NCBI GenBank assembly: GCA_016793445.1 | Contig: JAEUME010000002.1 | Location: 188,501-252,500 of the forward strand | Reading direction: 5' to 3' | Length of the DNA stretch: 64,000 nucleotides | Origin: Hyphomicrobium sp. | GTDB lineage: Bacteria; Pseudomonadota; Alphaproteobacteria; Rhizobiales; Hyphomicrobiaceae | Part shown: positions 9,734-18,284 of the stretch, one piece after another | Position numbering within the stretch: the first letter of the stretch is position 1 | Layout: the number at the start of each line of letters is the position of its first letter | The notes under the pieces: generated by a model | The model's database searches: none | Seen by the model: only the letters and a program-made list of their open reading frames with translations | Told to the model about the DNA's origin: nothing | Position numbers and translations under genes: made by a program

Positions 9734-11095
9734 ATGGCATCTGCTTCCACAATCTACGCCCTTTCGAGCGCGCCGGGCCGGGCCGGTGTGGCGGTGATAA
9801 GGGTTTCCGGACCTGCCGCGCCCGCCGCGCTTGCAGCCATGGTGCGCAAGCCGCCCGCTCACGCCCAAGCGGCGTTTCGCATCATACGGCACCCGGACAC
9901 CGCCGCGCCCCTTGATCAAGCCTTGGTGCTTTACTTTGCCAAACCCGACAGTGAAACGGGTGAGGACGTGGCCGAATTCCAGGTTCACGGTGGCCGCGCC
10001 GTCGTTAACGCGGTGCTGGACGCGCTGGGCAGCATCCCCAACTGCCGTATGGCCGAGCCCGGCGAGTTTGCGCGGCGCGCCTTTGCGAACGGCAAGCTGG
10101 ACCTCGCCGAGGCGGAGGGGCTTGCCGATCTTGTGGACGCGGAGACCGAAGCCCAGCGCATTCAGGCCCTGGCGCAGTCTTCGGGCGTGCTGTCCAAGCT
10201 CTATGATGGCTGGAGGACTTGCCTGCTGGAAGGCATGGCCCTGGTCGAGGCTGCTATCGACTTTTCCGACGAGTCCGATGTGTCGGACCAAGCCATGGCG
10301 AAAGCCCGAAACAGCGTCGAGCTGCTGGCTGAGGACCTAGCGCGGCACCTGGCGGACGGCCGTCGCGGCGAAATCCTGCGCGAGGGCTTCCGAGTTGCTC
10401 TGCTGGGGGCGCCGAACGCCGGCAAGTCGAGCCTGCTCAATGCCCTTGCCCGGCGGGACGCGGCCATTGTTTCTGAGGAAGCCGGTACGACTCGCGACGT
10501 TATCGAGGTTCGGCTCGATCTGGGGGGCTATCCGGTGATCGTTTCAGATACCGCTGGATTGCGGGAGGCGTCGGGCGCGATTGAGCGGGAGGGCATCCGG
10601 CGGTCGCTCGCGGCGGCCGAGAGCGCCGATCTGGTTTTGTGGCTGGTCGAGCCGGGCGGCCAAAGCCAACCGGCGCTTGCTGAGTCCCCAGGGGAGTCAA
10701 GCAGAGTTTCACGTGAAACTGCCCCGCTTGTTTTGACCGTCTTGACCAAGTCGGACCTGACGAAACCGGACCCGGAAAATGCCTCTGTGCCGGGGCTCGC
10801 GATCTCTACGAAGACCGGAGCAGGACTAGATGAGCTGATTGCGCGGATCACGGGAGTTGCCGCGGATAGACTGGCAACCCGGACAGGGCCGCCGCTGACC
10901 CAAACCCGCCACCGTCAGGCGCTGGAGGCGTGCCTTGCCGGCATCCGGACCTTCATGGCGGGCGATCCGGCGGAGCCAGAGCTCCGAGCGGAAGACCTGC
11001 GCCGCGCCGCGCATGCCCTGGGACGGATCACGGGTCGCGTCGACGTCGAGGACGTTCTCGGTGAAATCTTTGGCCGGTTCTGCATCGGGAAGTGA
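9734..11095 (+). CDS. mnmE: tRNA modification GTPase MnmE (TrmE)
   Basis: A 453-residue GTPase that works with MnmG to install 5-carboxymethylaminomethyl groups on U34 of certain tRNAs. Signatures: the N-terminal TIYALSSAPGRAGVAVIR formyl-THF domain, the G1 loop GAPNAGKSSLLNAL near residues 225-238, the G2 GTTRD, DTAG, and the C-terminal CIGK at 450-453. The chosen ATG at 9734 gives the normal N terminus; the frame is open upstream but that part is antisense to the DUF255 gene. A parS site is embedded in the coding sequence (10705-10720) and leaves the residues RVSRET in the G-domain, where MnmE normally varies. Confidence 0.96.
   Translation: MASASTIYALSSAPGRAGVAVIRVSGPAAPAALAAMVRKPPAHAQAAFRIIRHPDTAAPLDQALVLYFAKPDSETGEDVAEFQVHGGRAVVNAVLDALGSIPNCRMAEPGEFARRAFANGKLDLAEAEGLADLVDAETEAQRIQALAQSSGVLSKLYDGWRTCLLEGMALVEAAIDFSDESDVSDQAMAKARNSVELLAEDLARHLADGRRGEILREGFRVALLGAPNAGKSSLLNALARRDAAIVSEEAGTTRDVIEVRLDLGGYPVIVSDTAGLREASGAIEREGIRRSLAAAESADLVLWLVEPGGQSQPALAESPGESSRVSRETAPLVLTVLTKSDLTKPDPENASVPGLAISTKTGAGLDELIARITGVAADRLATRTGPPLTQTRHRQALEACLAGIRTFMAGDPAEPELRAEDLRRAAHALGRITGRVDVEDVLGEIFGRFCIGK
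10705..10720. promoter_or_regulatory. parS site (ParB binding) inside mnmE
   Basis: AGTTTCACGTGAAACT is a perfect 16-base palindrome matching the parS consensus TGTTTCACGTGAAACA in its 14 central bases. It lies 3.5 kb before parA and 4.5 kb before parB. ParB would load here and spread to form the segregation complex near the origin. Confidence 0.9.
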
Positions 11096-11200
11096 CCGAT
11101 CGCACGGCACCACCGGCCCAGACGGGGCTGCGCACCCCTGCCCAACGCCGGGGGTCAGGCCTCGTCAGGCGTTGCGGGGGTTCCGGGTTCCCGCTGGATC

Positions 11201-11491
11201 TCAGCGCGTTCCGACGGTCCTGCGGTAGTTCGTGTCGTCGAAGGCTTTCAGGGTCGTCGTGTAAGTGTGTCCGCCCGCACCGCTCTTAAGGGCGAATTTT
11301 GCGGCAGCCTCGTCGTCGGGAAGATCGATGATGCCAACGAGGTCGTAGGCTCCCATGGTTATGAAGAGCCGCTCAAGATCTCCACCTAGAGACTTTGCGA
11401 TTTCACGCGCTTTGTCGGCTCGCTTGGCGGAGTCTTTGACTTCGTGAATGCCTTTGTCGGTCCAATTGATGAGCGCAATATACTTGGCCAC
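11201..11491 (-). CDS. GYD domain protein
   Basis: A 96-residue protein with the GYD-family pattern: YIALINWTDKGI at the N terminus, then GGDLERLFITMGAYDLVGIIDLPDDEAAAKFAL. The name-giving motif appears as G-A-Y-D. The family is small, cytosolic and of unknown function. The start is a GTG at 11491, preceded by GGGAGG with 6-base spacing. It converges on mnmE and diverges from mnmG but shows no functional link to either. Confidence 0.82.
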   Translation of the reverse strand: MAKYIALINWTDKGIHEVKDSAKRADKAREIAKSLGGDLERLFITMGAYDLVGIIDLPDDEAAAKFALKSGAGGHTYTTTLKAFDDTNYRRTVGTR

Positions 11492-11675
11492 TTCAAACCT
11501 CCCGCGGTCACGTAAGGTCAGTGTCGTTTGGCCTGCTATTCCTACGCCCGCTTGAAGTGGGCAGCAACGGCGTTAACCCGGACCTGGGAAGTGGCGGGCC
11601 GGAGGCAGTTCCGGGCCGCACTTGCGCTCTTAAACCGCTTTTTTGGCGGCACGGGATCGGGTAATCCGAGTGGTC

Positions 11676-13583
11676 ATGAACACCGGCGCTCCCAACACTT
11701 TGAATTTTGACGTCATCGTCGTGGGCGGCGGGCATGCCGGCTGCGAGGCGGCCGCTGCCGGTGCGCGCATTGGCGCACGTACGGCGCTCGTTACCCACCG
11801 CGCCGACACCATTGGAGAGATGTCGTGCAACCCGGCCATCGGCGGCCTGGGCAAGGGCCATCTGGTCCGCGAGATCGATGCGCTCGACGGCCTCATGGGC
11901 CAGGTGGCGGATCAGGCTGGCATTCAGTTTCGCCTCTTGAACCGGTCCAAGGGTCCGGCTGTCCACGGTCCGCGGACCCAGGCGGATCGCAAACTTTATC
12001 GCCAGGGAATGCAGCGGGCTATTCGCGAAACCGCAAACCTCACTGTGATCGAAGGCGGCGTGGAAGATCTGATTGTCCGCGCCACGGCAGGCGGCTCTGA
12101 GGATGGAATGGTGGAAGGCGTCATCCTTTGCGATGGCCGCCGGCTGCGTGCGGGTGCCGTCGTTCTCACGACCGGCACGTTCCTCAACGGCCTCATTCAT
12201 ATGGGCGAGACCAGGATTCCGGCTGGCCGCGTGGGTGAGGCGCCGGCCTTGAAGCTGTCAGAGCGCCTCTATGCGCTGGGTCTGCGCCTGGGCCGTCTCA
12301 AGACCGGAACGCCCGCGCGGCTCGATGGCAAAACCATCGATTGGGCCCGGCTCGAAATGCAAGAGGCGGACGCCGACCCGGTGCCGTTCTCCTTCCTGAC
12401 GGAGCGCATCACGACGCCCCAGATCGCCTGTGGCATCACACAGACGAGCGAGGCGACCCACGCCATCATCCGCGCCAACCTGTCTCGCTCGCCGATGTAC
12501 TCCGGGCAGATCGCCAGCACCGGCCCGCGCTATTGTCCGTCCATCGAGGACAAGGTCGTGCGCTTCGCGGACCGGACGTCCCACCAGGTCTTTTTGGAGC
12601 CGGAGGGGCTGGACGACGACACGATCTATCCAAACGGCGTTTCGACGTCCCTGCCCGCCGAGGTACAGGAGGCCTTCTTGAAGACGATGCCGGGGCTGGA
12701 GCGGGTCGTTATCAAGCGCCCGGGCTATGCGATCGAATACGACTATGTCGATCCCCGGGAGCTTACGCAGGGCCTGCAAGTGAAGCGCTTGCCGGGCTTG
12801 TTCCTCGCCGGGCAGATCAACGGAACCACGGGGTACGAAGAAGCCGCCGCGCAGGGCATTGCCGCGGGGGTCAACGCGGCGTTGCGTGCGGGTGGTTCAG
12901 ACCGGGTTTTTGCCGTGTCGCGGACGGAAGGGTATCTGGGCGTGATGATCGACGATCTCATCACCCGCGGCGTGTCAGAGCCCTATCGCATGTTTACGTC
13001 GCGGGCCGAGTTCCGGTTGAAGCTCAGGGCCGACAATGCCGACCAGCGCCTCACGCCGCTGGGTATCGCGCTGAGCTGTGTAGGGCCGCATAGGCGGGCT
13101 GCGTTCGAAGCCAAGGAACGGGCTCTCCGCGACGGCCACACCTTGCTGAACCAACTGAGCGTTACGCCCCGGGAGGCCGATCGCGCCGGGCTCAAAGTCA
13201 ATCAGGATGGCCGCCGGCGCACGGCGTTCGAGCTGTTGGCCTTCCCCGGTGTCGACTTGGCGCGGCTCGCGGCCATCTGGCCTCAGCTCGCGGACCTCGC
13301 GCCCCGCGTAGGGGCGCAGCTCGAGGTCGACGCCCGGTACCGCTCGTACGTTGACCGGCAGGACGAGGACGTGGCCGCGCTCCGCCGCGATGAGAAGATC
13401 GGAATTCCGGCCGACTTCGATTATGGCGCGCTGCCAAGCCTGTCAGGCGAGGTGCGCCAAAAGCTCGTCCGCCACCGCCCTGAAACGATCGCTCAGGCAA
13501 GCCGGATCGAAGGCATGACGCCCGCCGCATTGCTCGTTCTGCTGGCACACCTGAAATCTGGTGCGAAGCGGCGCAGTGCATGA
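11676..13583 (+). CDS. mnmG: tRNA uridine-34 carboxymethylaminomethylation enzyme MnmG (GidA)
   Basis: A 635-residue FAD enzyme, partner of MnmE in tRNA wobble-uridine modification. Seen: the Rossmann motif [12 protein letters not shown] at about residues 15-26, the [16 protein letters not shown] segment, and [16 protein letters not shown] further on. The C-terminal helical domain is complete. I chose the ATG at 11676; in-frame TTG 11643 and GTG 11670 would only add variable residues. The stop overlaps the rsmG start (ATGA). The mnmE-mnmG-rsmG-parA-parB order is the classical origin-proximal cluster, here interrupted by the GYD gene on the other strand. Confidence 0.96.
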   Translation: MNTGAPNTLNFDVIVVGGGHAGCEAAAAGARIGARTALVTHRADTIGEMSCNPAIGGLGKGHLVREIDALDGLMGQVADQAGIQFRLLNRSKGPAVHGPRTQADRKLYRQGMQRAIRETANLTVIEGGVEDLIVRATAGGSEDGMVEGVILCDGRRLRAGAVVLTTGTFLNGLIHMGETRIPAGRVGEAPALKLSERLYALGLRLGRLKTGTPARLDGKTIDWARLEMQEADADPVPFSFLTERITTPQIACGITQTSEATHAIIRANLSRSPMYSGQIASTGPRYCPSIEDKVVRFADRTSHQVFLEPEGLDDDTIYPNGVSTSLPAEVQEAFLKTMPGLERVVIKRPGYAIEYDYVDPRELTQGLQVKRLPGLFLAGQINGTTGYEEAAAQGIAAGVNAALRAGGSDRVFAVSRTEGYLGVMIDDLITRGVSEPYRMFTSRAEFRLKLRADNADQRLTPLGIALSCVGPHRRAAFEAKERALRDGHTLLNQLSVTPREADRAGLKVNQDGRRRTAFELLAFPGVDLARLAAIWPQLADLAPRVGAQLEVDARYRSYVDRQDEDVAALRRDEKIGIPADFDYGALPSLSGEVRQKLVRHRPETIAQASRIEGMTPAALLVLLAHLKSGAKRRSA

Positions 13584-14254
13584 TCGCAGCCGCCGTCATC
13601 GACACCCCCGAGCGTTTCCAGGCGGCGTTTGGCGTTTCACGTGAAACCGTCGAAAAACTCGCCACTTACGAGGCCATGCTCAAGCGATGGCAGAAGACCA
13701 TAAATCTGGTGGCGCCGAGCACGCTGGATCATGTTTGGCACCGGCATTTTGCCGATAGTGCCCAACTCTGGCGGCTGCGCTCGCCTGAGGCGCGAAGCTG
13801 GGTTGATCTGGGGGCGGGCGCGGGGTTTCCTGGTCTGGTCATCGCGATCCTCGCCTCGGAGGAAGGCGGCACGCGCCACGCGCTGGTCGAAAGCGATAGC
13901 CGTAAGGCTGCGTTCCTCCGGGAAGTGGCCCGCACGGCCGGAGTTGTTGTGGACATCGTGTGTACGAGAATCGAAATTCCCGAGACTCGCGTTAAGGTAG
14001 GAGAGGTTAATTGCGTCACGGCTCGGGCATTGGCGCCCTTGCCCCGTCTTTTGGAATTGGCCTACCCTTATTTCGGCGCCGCGACGGTGGGCCTGTTCTC
14101 TAAAGGCCGTGAGGCCGCGGCGGAGATCGAGCAGGCGCGTCAAGGGTGGGCTTTTGAGGCCGACCTCAATCCAAGCGTTACGGATCCGCACGGTTGCGTC
14201 CTGTTGCTGAAGTCGCTCAAGCGTAAAGCGTCGAAGGTAGAGACGGAGGGTTAA
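13580..14254 (+). CDS. rsmG: 16S rRNA (guanine-527-N7)-methyltransferase RsmG (GidB)
   Basis: A 224-residue SAM-dependent methyltransferase that methylates G527 of 16S rRNA. The SAM-binding motif is [16 protein letters not shown] around residue 75-88. The ATG overlaps the mnmG stop by ATGA. A perfect parS core at 13634-13647 is embedded near the N terminus and encodes GVSRET at about residues 18-23. Five bases lie between its stop and parA, whose ribosome-binding site overlaps the end of rsmG. Confidence 0.95.
   Translation: MIAAAVIDTPERFQAAFGVSRETVEKLATYEAMLKRWQKTINLVAPSTLDHVWHRHFADSAQLWRLRSPEARSWVDLGAGAGFPGLVIAILASEEGGTRHALVESDSRKAAFLREVARTAGVVVDIVCTRIEIPETRVKVGEVNCVTARALAPLPRLLELAYPYFGAATVGLFSKGREAAAEIEQARQGWAFEADLNPSVTDPHGCVLLLKSLKRKASKVETEG
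13633..13648. promoter_or_regulatory. parS site (ParB binding) inside rsmG
   Basis: CGTTTCACGTGAAACC contains the perfect 14-base parS core GTTTCACGTGAAAC (13634-13647). It lies about 0.6 kb before parA. The encoded residues VSRET are the same as those produced by the mnmE site, since the palindrome is read in the same frame. Confidence 0.9.
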
Positions 14255-14258
14255 ACCC

Positions 14259-15107
14259 GTGGCCGGCTATGTATCTGGCGTCGGCGGAGGTTCGTTCGGC
14301 GGACCCCGCGTGATCGCCATCGCCAACCAGAAGGGCGGCGTCGGCAAAACGACGACGGCCATCAACTTGGGCACGGCGCTCGCCGCTGTTGGCGAGCGGG
14401 TGCTGGTGCTTGATCTCGATCCTCAGGGGAATGCCTCCACGGGACTGGGGGTTCCGCCAGAGTCCCGGCCGAGAACGGCTTTCGACGTGTTGACAGGAAG
14501 CGCGAGCATTCTGGAAAGCGCCCAGCAGACGGCGGTGCCCGGCTTGTTGCTTGTGCCGGCCAATAGCGATCTGGTCGGCATTGAAGGCGAGCTTGCGAAC
14601 GACCATACCCGGCCATTCAAGTTGCGCGATGCCGTGATGGCGCTGATCGGCCAGCAGCGGGCCAAGCCCCAGGATCTGCCCTTCAGTTACGTGCTGATCG
14701 ACTGCCCGCCCTCGCTCAACGTTCTGACGCTCAACGCCATGTCGGCGGCGAATGCGGTGATCGTACCCGTGCAGTGCGAGTTCTTCGCGCTGGAAGGCAT
14801 TTCGCAGTTGAAGGATACGATCGACCAAATCCGCGCCACGCTCAACCCGCAGCTCGAGATCCAGGGCGTCGTCCTGACCATGCACGACGCGCGCACCTCG
14901 CTGTCTCGCGAAGTAGCGGACAACGTCCGCGCCTTCTTCGGCCCTAAGGTCTACGAGACGATCATTCCGCGCAACACGCGCGTCGCGGAGGCGCCCTCGC
15001 ACGGCAAACCGATCCTGCTCTACGACTACGATTGCGCGGGCAGCCAGGCCTATATCCGGCTTGCGACCGAGATCATCGAGCGCGAGCGGCGCTTCAAGGC
15101 GGCGTAA
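14259..15107 (+). CDS. parA: chromosome partitioning ATPase ParA
   Basis: A 282-residue ParA/Soj ATPase that moves ParB-bound origins. The deviant Walker A KGGVGKTT is at residues 25-32, followed by LVLDLDPQGNASTGLG and LIDCPPSLNVLTLNA. It starts at a GTG (14259) preceded by GGAGGG (14246-14251), which lies inside the end of rsmG. The short N-terminal region before the Walker box marks it as a chromosomal type. It is followed by parB after 94 bases. Confidence 0.96.
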   Translation: MAGYVSGVGGGSFGGPRVIAIANQKGGVGKTTTAINLGTALAAVGERVLVLDLDPQGNASTGLGVPPESRPRTAFDVLTGSASILESAQQTAVPGLLLVPANSDLVGIEGELANDHTRPFKLRDAVMALIGQQRAKPQDLPFSYVLIDCPPSLNVLTLNAMSAANAVIVPVQCEFFALEGISQLKDTIDQIRATLNPQLEIQGVVLTMHDARTSLSREVADNVRAFFGPKVYETIIPRNTRVAEAPSHGKPILLYDYDCAGSQAYIRLATEIIERERRFKAA

Positions 15108-15201
15108 CACTTAGCCTTCGGTTCAAGAAATTCATGCGTTGACGACACTCCAGGACCAAAACAAACGGCACCAAAAAAGACGTCAAAGGAAAGCCATCCC
15201 C

Positions 15202-16077
15202 ATGCACTCAGCCCTGCCCAAAAGCCGTCTCGGCCGCGGACTAGCCTCTCTCATCGGTGAGCCCGTGCAGAACGGCACGCGTCTGCCGCCCGAGGGTGAG
15301 CAGCGCATGGTCCCGATCGGGCAGGTGAAGTCGAGCTCCCTCAACCCGCGCAAGGATTTCCGTGAGGAGGAACTTGCGGAGCTTGCGGAGTCGATCCGCA
15401 CCAAGGGGCTGGTGCAGCCCATCATCGTGCGGCCTGATCCTGCCAGTTCCGGCGACTTTGAGATCGTCGCAGGCGAGCGGCGCTGGCGGGCGGCTCAGCG
15501 CGCGGGCATCCATACGGTGCCCGTTATCGTGCGCGAGCTGACCGACAAGGAAGTGCTTGAACTCGCGATCATCGAAAACGTTCAACGCCAGGACCTGAAT
15601 GCGATTGAAGAGGCCGCCGGCTATCGGGAGCTGGTGGAGCGCTTCGCCTACAGCCAGGAGCAGCTTTCCGAGATCATCGGGAAAAGCCGAAGCCATGTCG
15701 CAAACACCTTGCGCCTGTTGAAGTTGCCGGTCGGGGTGCAGGCGCTGGTGCAGCAGGGCAGCCTGTCGGCCGGGCATGCGCGCGCGCTGATCGGACGGGA
15801 GGATGCCGAGGCTCTCGCCCACCGCATTGTCGAGAACGGCCTAAACGTCCGCGATATCGAGGCCATCGTGCAGGGTCGCGAAGAGCCCACGCCCTCGGGC
15901 GTCTCGCGCAAGCCGCGCGACAAGGATGCCGATACCAAGGCCTTCGAGAAGGAGCTCGCTGACCTGCTCGGTCTGAAGGTCGAGATCAAGCGCGGCTCCG
16001 GCGAGAGTGGTCACCTGATCATCAAGTTCGGCAATTTTGATCAGCTCGACTACATTCGCCAACGCATGACCGGTTAA
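15202..16077 (+). CDS. parB: chromosome partitioning protein ParB
   Basis: A 291-residue ParB/Spo0J CTPase and DNA-binding protein. The N terminus has the ParA-stimulating SRLGRGLASLIG; the CTP-binding GERRWR lies at residues 91-96; ENVQRQDLN and the helix-turn-helix (SEIIGKSRSHVANTLRLL) follow, then a C-terminal dimerisation domain. The start is the ATG at 15202, with AGGAAAG (15187-15193) 8 bases before it; the upstream TTG at 15139 lacks such a site. Cognate parS sites are present in mnmE and rsmG. Confidence 0.96.
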   Translation: MHSALPKSRLGRGLASLIGEPVQNGTRLPPEGEQRMVPIGQVKSSSLNPRKDFREEELAELAESIRTKGLVQPIIVRPDPASSGDFEIVAGERRWRAAQRAGIHTVPVIVRELTDKEVLELAIIENVQRQDLNAIEEAAGYRELVERFAYSQEQLSEIIGKSRSHVANTLRLLKLPVGVQALVQQGSLSAGHARALIGREDAEALAHRIVENGLNVRDIEAIVQGREEPTPSGVSRKPRDKDADTKAFEKELADLLGLKVEIKRGSGESGHLIIKFGNFDQLDYIRQRMTG

Positions 16078-16192
16078 CGCCAATCCGTCCCGTTGATGCT
16101 ATCCTGATTGCCTGCTTGACGTCGCGCGCTGGGCTTGCTGCTTAGTTCGCAATGGGGCAGCCGGCTATCGGACGCCTTTGAAAGACTTGGCA

Positions 16193-16540
16193 ATGAGTGA
16201 GCACACCATCCTGGAGCGCCTGGCTGCCACCATTCACCGACGGCGCTCGGAGAGTGCAGGCAAGTCCTACACGCGCCAGCTTCTTGATGGGGGACCGGCG
16301 AGGTGTGCCAAGAAGTTCGGCGAGGAGGCCGTCGAGACGGTCATCGCCGCGACCGGGCAGGATGCCGAAGCGCTGACCAACGAAGCGGCCGATGTCCTTT
16401 ATCATCTGCTGGTTCTTCTGGAGTCGCGCGACATAGCCCTTGGCGATGTCCTGGCGGTTCTCGAAAAGCGGCAAGGGATGTCGGGCCTGGAAGAAAAAGC
16501 GTCGCGTGTCGCGCCGCTGGCACCGGGAGGCAAGCCGTGA
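16193..16540 (+). CDS. hisE: phosphoribosyl-ATP pyrophosphatase
   Basis: A 115-residue enzyme of histidine synthesis, hydrolysing PR-ATP to PR-AMP. The pattern [14 protein letters not shown] followed by [14 protein letters not shown] is diagnostic of the all-alpha NTP pyrophosphatase fold. I chose the ATG at 16193 over a TTG at 16178. Its stop overlaps the coaA GTG start (GTGA). In many Hyphomicrobiales hisE-coaA ends a hisBHAFE-coaA operon; here hisE follows parB directly and no other his gene is in the window. Confidence 0.93.
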   Translation: MSEHTILERLAATIHRRRSESAGKSYTRQLLDGGPARCAKKFGEEAVETVIAATGQDAEALTNEAADVLYHLLVLLESRDIALGDVLAVLEKRQGMSGLEEKASRVAPLAPGGKP

Positions 16541-17574
16541 AGTCGAAGCTTCGCAGTGTTGGTGTGCACAAGCCCCTGGCTTCGCCCGTCGTACTCGAAG
16601 CAGGCAAGACGTTGCCGGAATTGCCCTCCGAAACGCAGGTGCCATTCTCACCGTACCGGGTTTTCACGCGTAACGAGTGGGCGGCGCTGCGCGCCGACAC
16701 CCCGATGACATTGAGGCCCGACGAGCTCGACGTGCTGTCGGGCATCATCGAGGAACTGTCGGTTGACGAGGTTGTAGAGATCTATCTTCCGCTGTCGCGT
16801 CTTCTGAACCTGTATGTTGCCGCTGCGCAGAAGCTGCACTCAGTTTCCTCGCAGTTTCTAGGTCACAAGGACGTACGTGTGCCGTTCGTCATCGGCGTCG
16901 CGGGATCGGTGGCCGTGGGCAAGAGCACCACAGCGCGTGTGCTGAAGGCGTTGCTTGCGCGTTGGCCAGACCATCCGCGGGTCGATCTCATTACCACCGA
17001 CGGCTTTCTCTATCCCAACGCCGAGCTCCAGCGCCTTGGCATCATGGACCGCAAGGGCTTTCCGGAAAGCTTCGATACGGGGCGGTTGCTCAACTTCCTT
17101 GCCGACATCAAGTCTGGCGTCGCTCGTGTCGAAGCGCCGGTTTACTCGCACTTTCACTATGACATTCTCCCCGGCCAGAAAGCCGTCTTCGAGATGCCTG
17201 ATATTCTTATCGTGGAAGGGTTGAACGTCCTGCAGCCCGCGATCTTGCCAAAAGGCGGTGATGCAACTCCGTTCGTGTCCGACTTCATCGATTTTTCGAT
17301 CTACATCGATGCTGACCCGGCTGTGATCGAGCACTGGTACGTCACCCGCTTCATGCGCCTTAGAAACACGGCATTTCGCGATCCCGGCGCCTATTTCCAC
17401 CAATACGCGGCGATGGCACCCGATGAGGCGCATCGCAGGGCGCTGTCGCTATGGCGCTCGATCAACCTGCGCAATCTCGAAGAACACATTTCGCCCACGC
17501 GGCAGCGCGCGCGGCTCATTTTGCGCAAGGGCGAATCCCATCAGGTCGAATCGGTTGCGCTGCGCAAGCTCTGA
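16537..17574 (+). CDS. coaA: type I pantothenate kinase
   Basis: A 345-residue kinase that phosphorylates pantothenate, the first step of CoA synthesis. The P-loop GSVAVGKST is at residues 123-131; [19 protein letters not shown] and the EGLNVLQ segment are typical of bacterial CoaA. The GTG at 16537 overlaps the hisE stop and has GGGAGG (16525-16530) 6 bases upstream, so translation is coupled to hisE. The frame is open further upstream but that part overlaps hisE out of frame. The window thus holds both the first (coaA) and last (coaE) CoA kinases. Confidence 0.95.
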   Translation: MKSKLRSVGVHKPLASPVVLEAGKTLPELPSETQVPFSPYRVFTRNEWAALRADTPMTLRPDELDVLSGIIEELSVDEVVEIYLPLSRLLNLYVAAAQKLHSVSSQFLGHKDVRVPFVIGVAGSVAVGKSTTARVLKALLARWPDHPRVDLITTDGFLYPNAELQRLGIMDRKGFPESFDTGRLLNFLADIKSGVARVEAPVYSHFHYDILPGQKAVFEMPDILIVEGLNVLQPAILPKGGDATPFVSDFIDFSIYIDADPAVIEHWYVTRFMRLRNTAFRDPGAYFHQYAAMAPDEAHRRALSLWRSINLRNLEEHISPTRQRARLILRKGESHQVESVALRKL

Positions 17575-17607
17575 ATCCGCTCAGGTTGCCGCTACAGTCC
17601 GCAAGTC

Positions 17608-17635
17608 AAAAAAAGGGCCGCTTGGGGAAGCGGCC
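17608..17635 (-). terminator. intrinsic terminator for the small regulator gene
   Basis: An 8-base-pair stem GGCCGCTT/AAGCGGCC (17616-17623 with 17628-17635), loop of four bases, followed on the minus strand by C and seven T (seven A at 17608-17614 on the top strand). It therefore ends leftward transcription from 17695-17982. On the plus strand there is no T-run, so coaA is not ended well by it. Confidence 0.8.
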
Positions 17636-17694
17636 TGGTCAGTGATGGCATATGGAGAAGTTCGAATCGAAGCGAATGCTTCAAGGTGGGCGGA

Positions 17695-17982
17695 TCAGTG
17701 GCGCAGGGATTGTGCCTGAGATTTTGCCGGAGGCGTTGACGTAGCCTGTGCCGCCCCGCTGCGCGTCTGCCCTTTTTCGACCGGCAAGGTTTGCAGGTAT
17801 GCGGTGTATTTGTCCCGCAGACGCCGGATAATCGAAGGATCTGTAATGCCCATGACGCGGATGGCGGTGGTGGGTTTCAATTCCGGATGAACCCGGATCA
17901 ATTCGGCCAGCCGCGCGATCCGGTCGCTATCATCGATGCCGGTGCCCTTGGGGCGGCCACGGCGGCTTTTAGCTTGCAACAT
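17695..17982 (-). CDS. small putative DNA-binding protein with AT-hook-like motif
   Basis: A 95-residue basic protein from the ATG at 17982. Residues 5-14 (AKSRRGRPKG) resemble an AT-hook, R-G-R-P. The middle, DDSDRIARLAELIRVHPELKPTTAIRVMGITDPSIIRRLRDKY, looks like a helix-turn-helix with a recognition helix near DPSIIRRLRDK. The C terminus is polar and rich in Q, S, T and A. It could be a nucleoid-associated protein or regulator; no target is known. The frame stays open upstream to 18123 but that part is AT-rich with no good start. It has its own terminator. Confidence 0.6.
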   Translation of the reverse strand: MLQAKSRRGRPKGTGIDDSDRIARLAELIRVHPELKPTTAIRVMGITDPSIIRRLRDKYTAYLQTLPVEKGQTRSGAAQATSTPPAKSQAQSLRH

Positions 17983-18284
17983 CACCCACACCCTTAACCC
18001 AAATCGATTCGATAATTTGGAGTTTGGGGTAAGTCGAAAAGCAATTCCAGGGAATTTAATTCGGAAAAATTGAATTGGCCGGAAATTACGGGATTTCGTC
18101 TCACTTGCGTGAACAACGTTCAATTGTAAAATGGAAGGGAAATGAGATTTGCCGGTTTCCGCCTCTGATCGCTCATGTCGAGCTTTTGGAGATCATGCGC
18201 GCCGATGAGAAAGCTGCCCGGATTTCTATTTCAGGAAGACAGATATTGGACATCACAATACGCGATGTCCAATATCACCGGTTC
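17983..18284. other. AT-rich intergenic region with promoter and inverted repeat
   Basis: A gap of about 300 bases between the small regulator and the kinase gene, both leftward. It is clearly richer in A and T than the flanking genes and should hold the promoter of the regulator. A perfect 13-base inverted repeat lies at its right end. No convincing gene was found. Confidence 0.6.
18242..18276. repeat. perfect 13-base inverted repeat downstream of the kinase gene
   Basis: GATATTGGACATC (18242-18254) and its exact reverse complement GATGTCCAATATC (18264-18276) flank a 9-base spacer. It begins 9 bases after the kinase stop. There is no T-run on either side, so it is either a Rho-dependent or mRNA-stabilising hairpin or a protein binding site. 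Confidence 0.75.

Noticed and set aside
9642..9752. N-terminal extension of the DUF255 protein
   Set aside because: Residues before MSENRLRH are atypical and lie over the mnmE promoter and start region.
11143..11174. CAACGCC/GGCGTTG inverted repeat between mnmE and the GYD gene
   Set aside because: Seven base pairs with an 18-base loop and no T-run; too weak to call a terminator.
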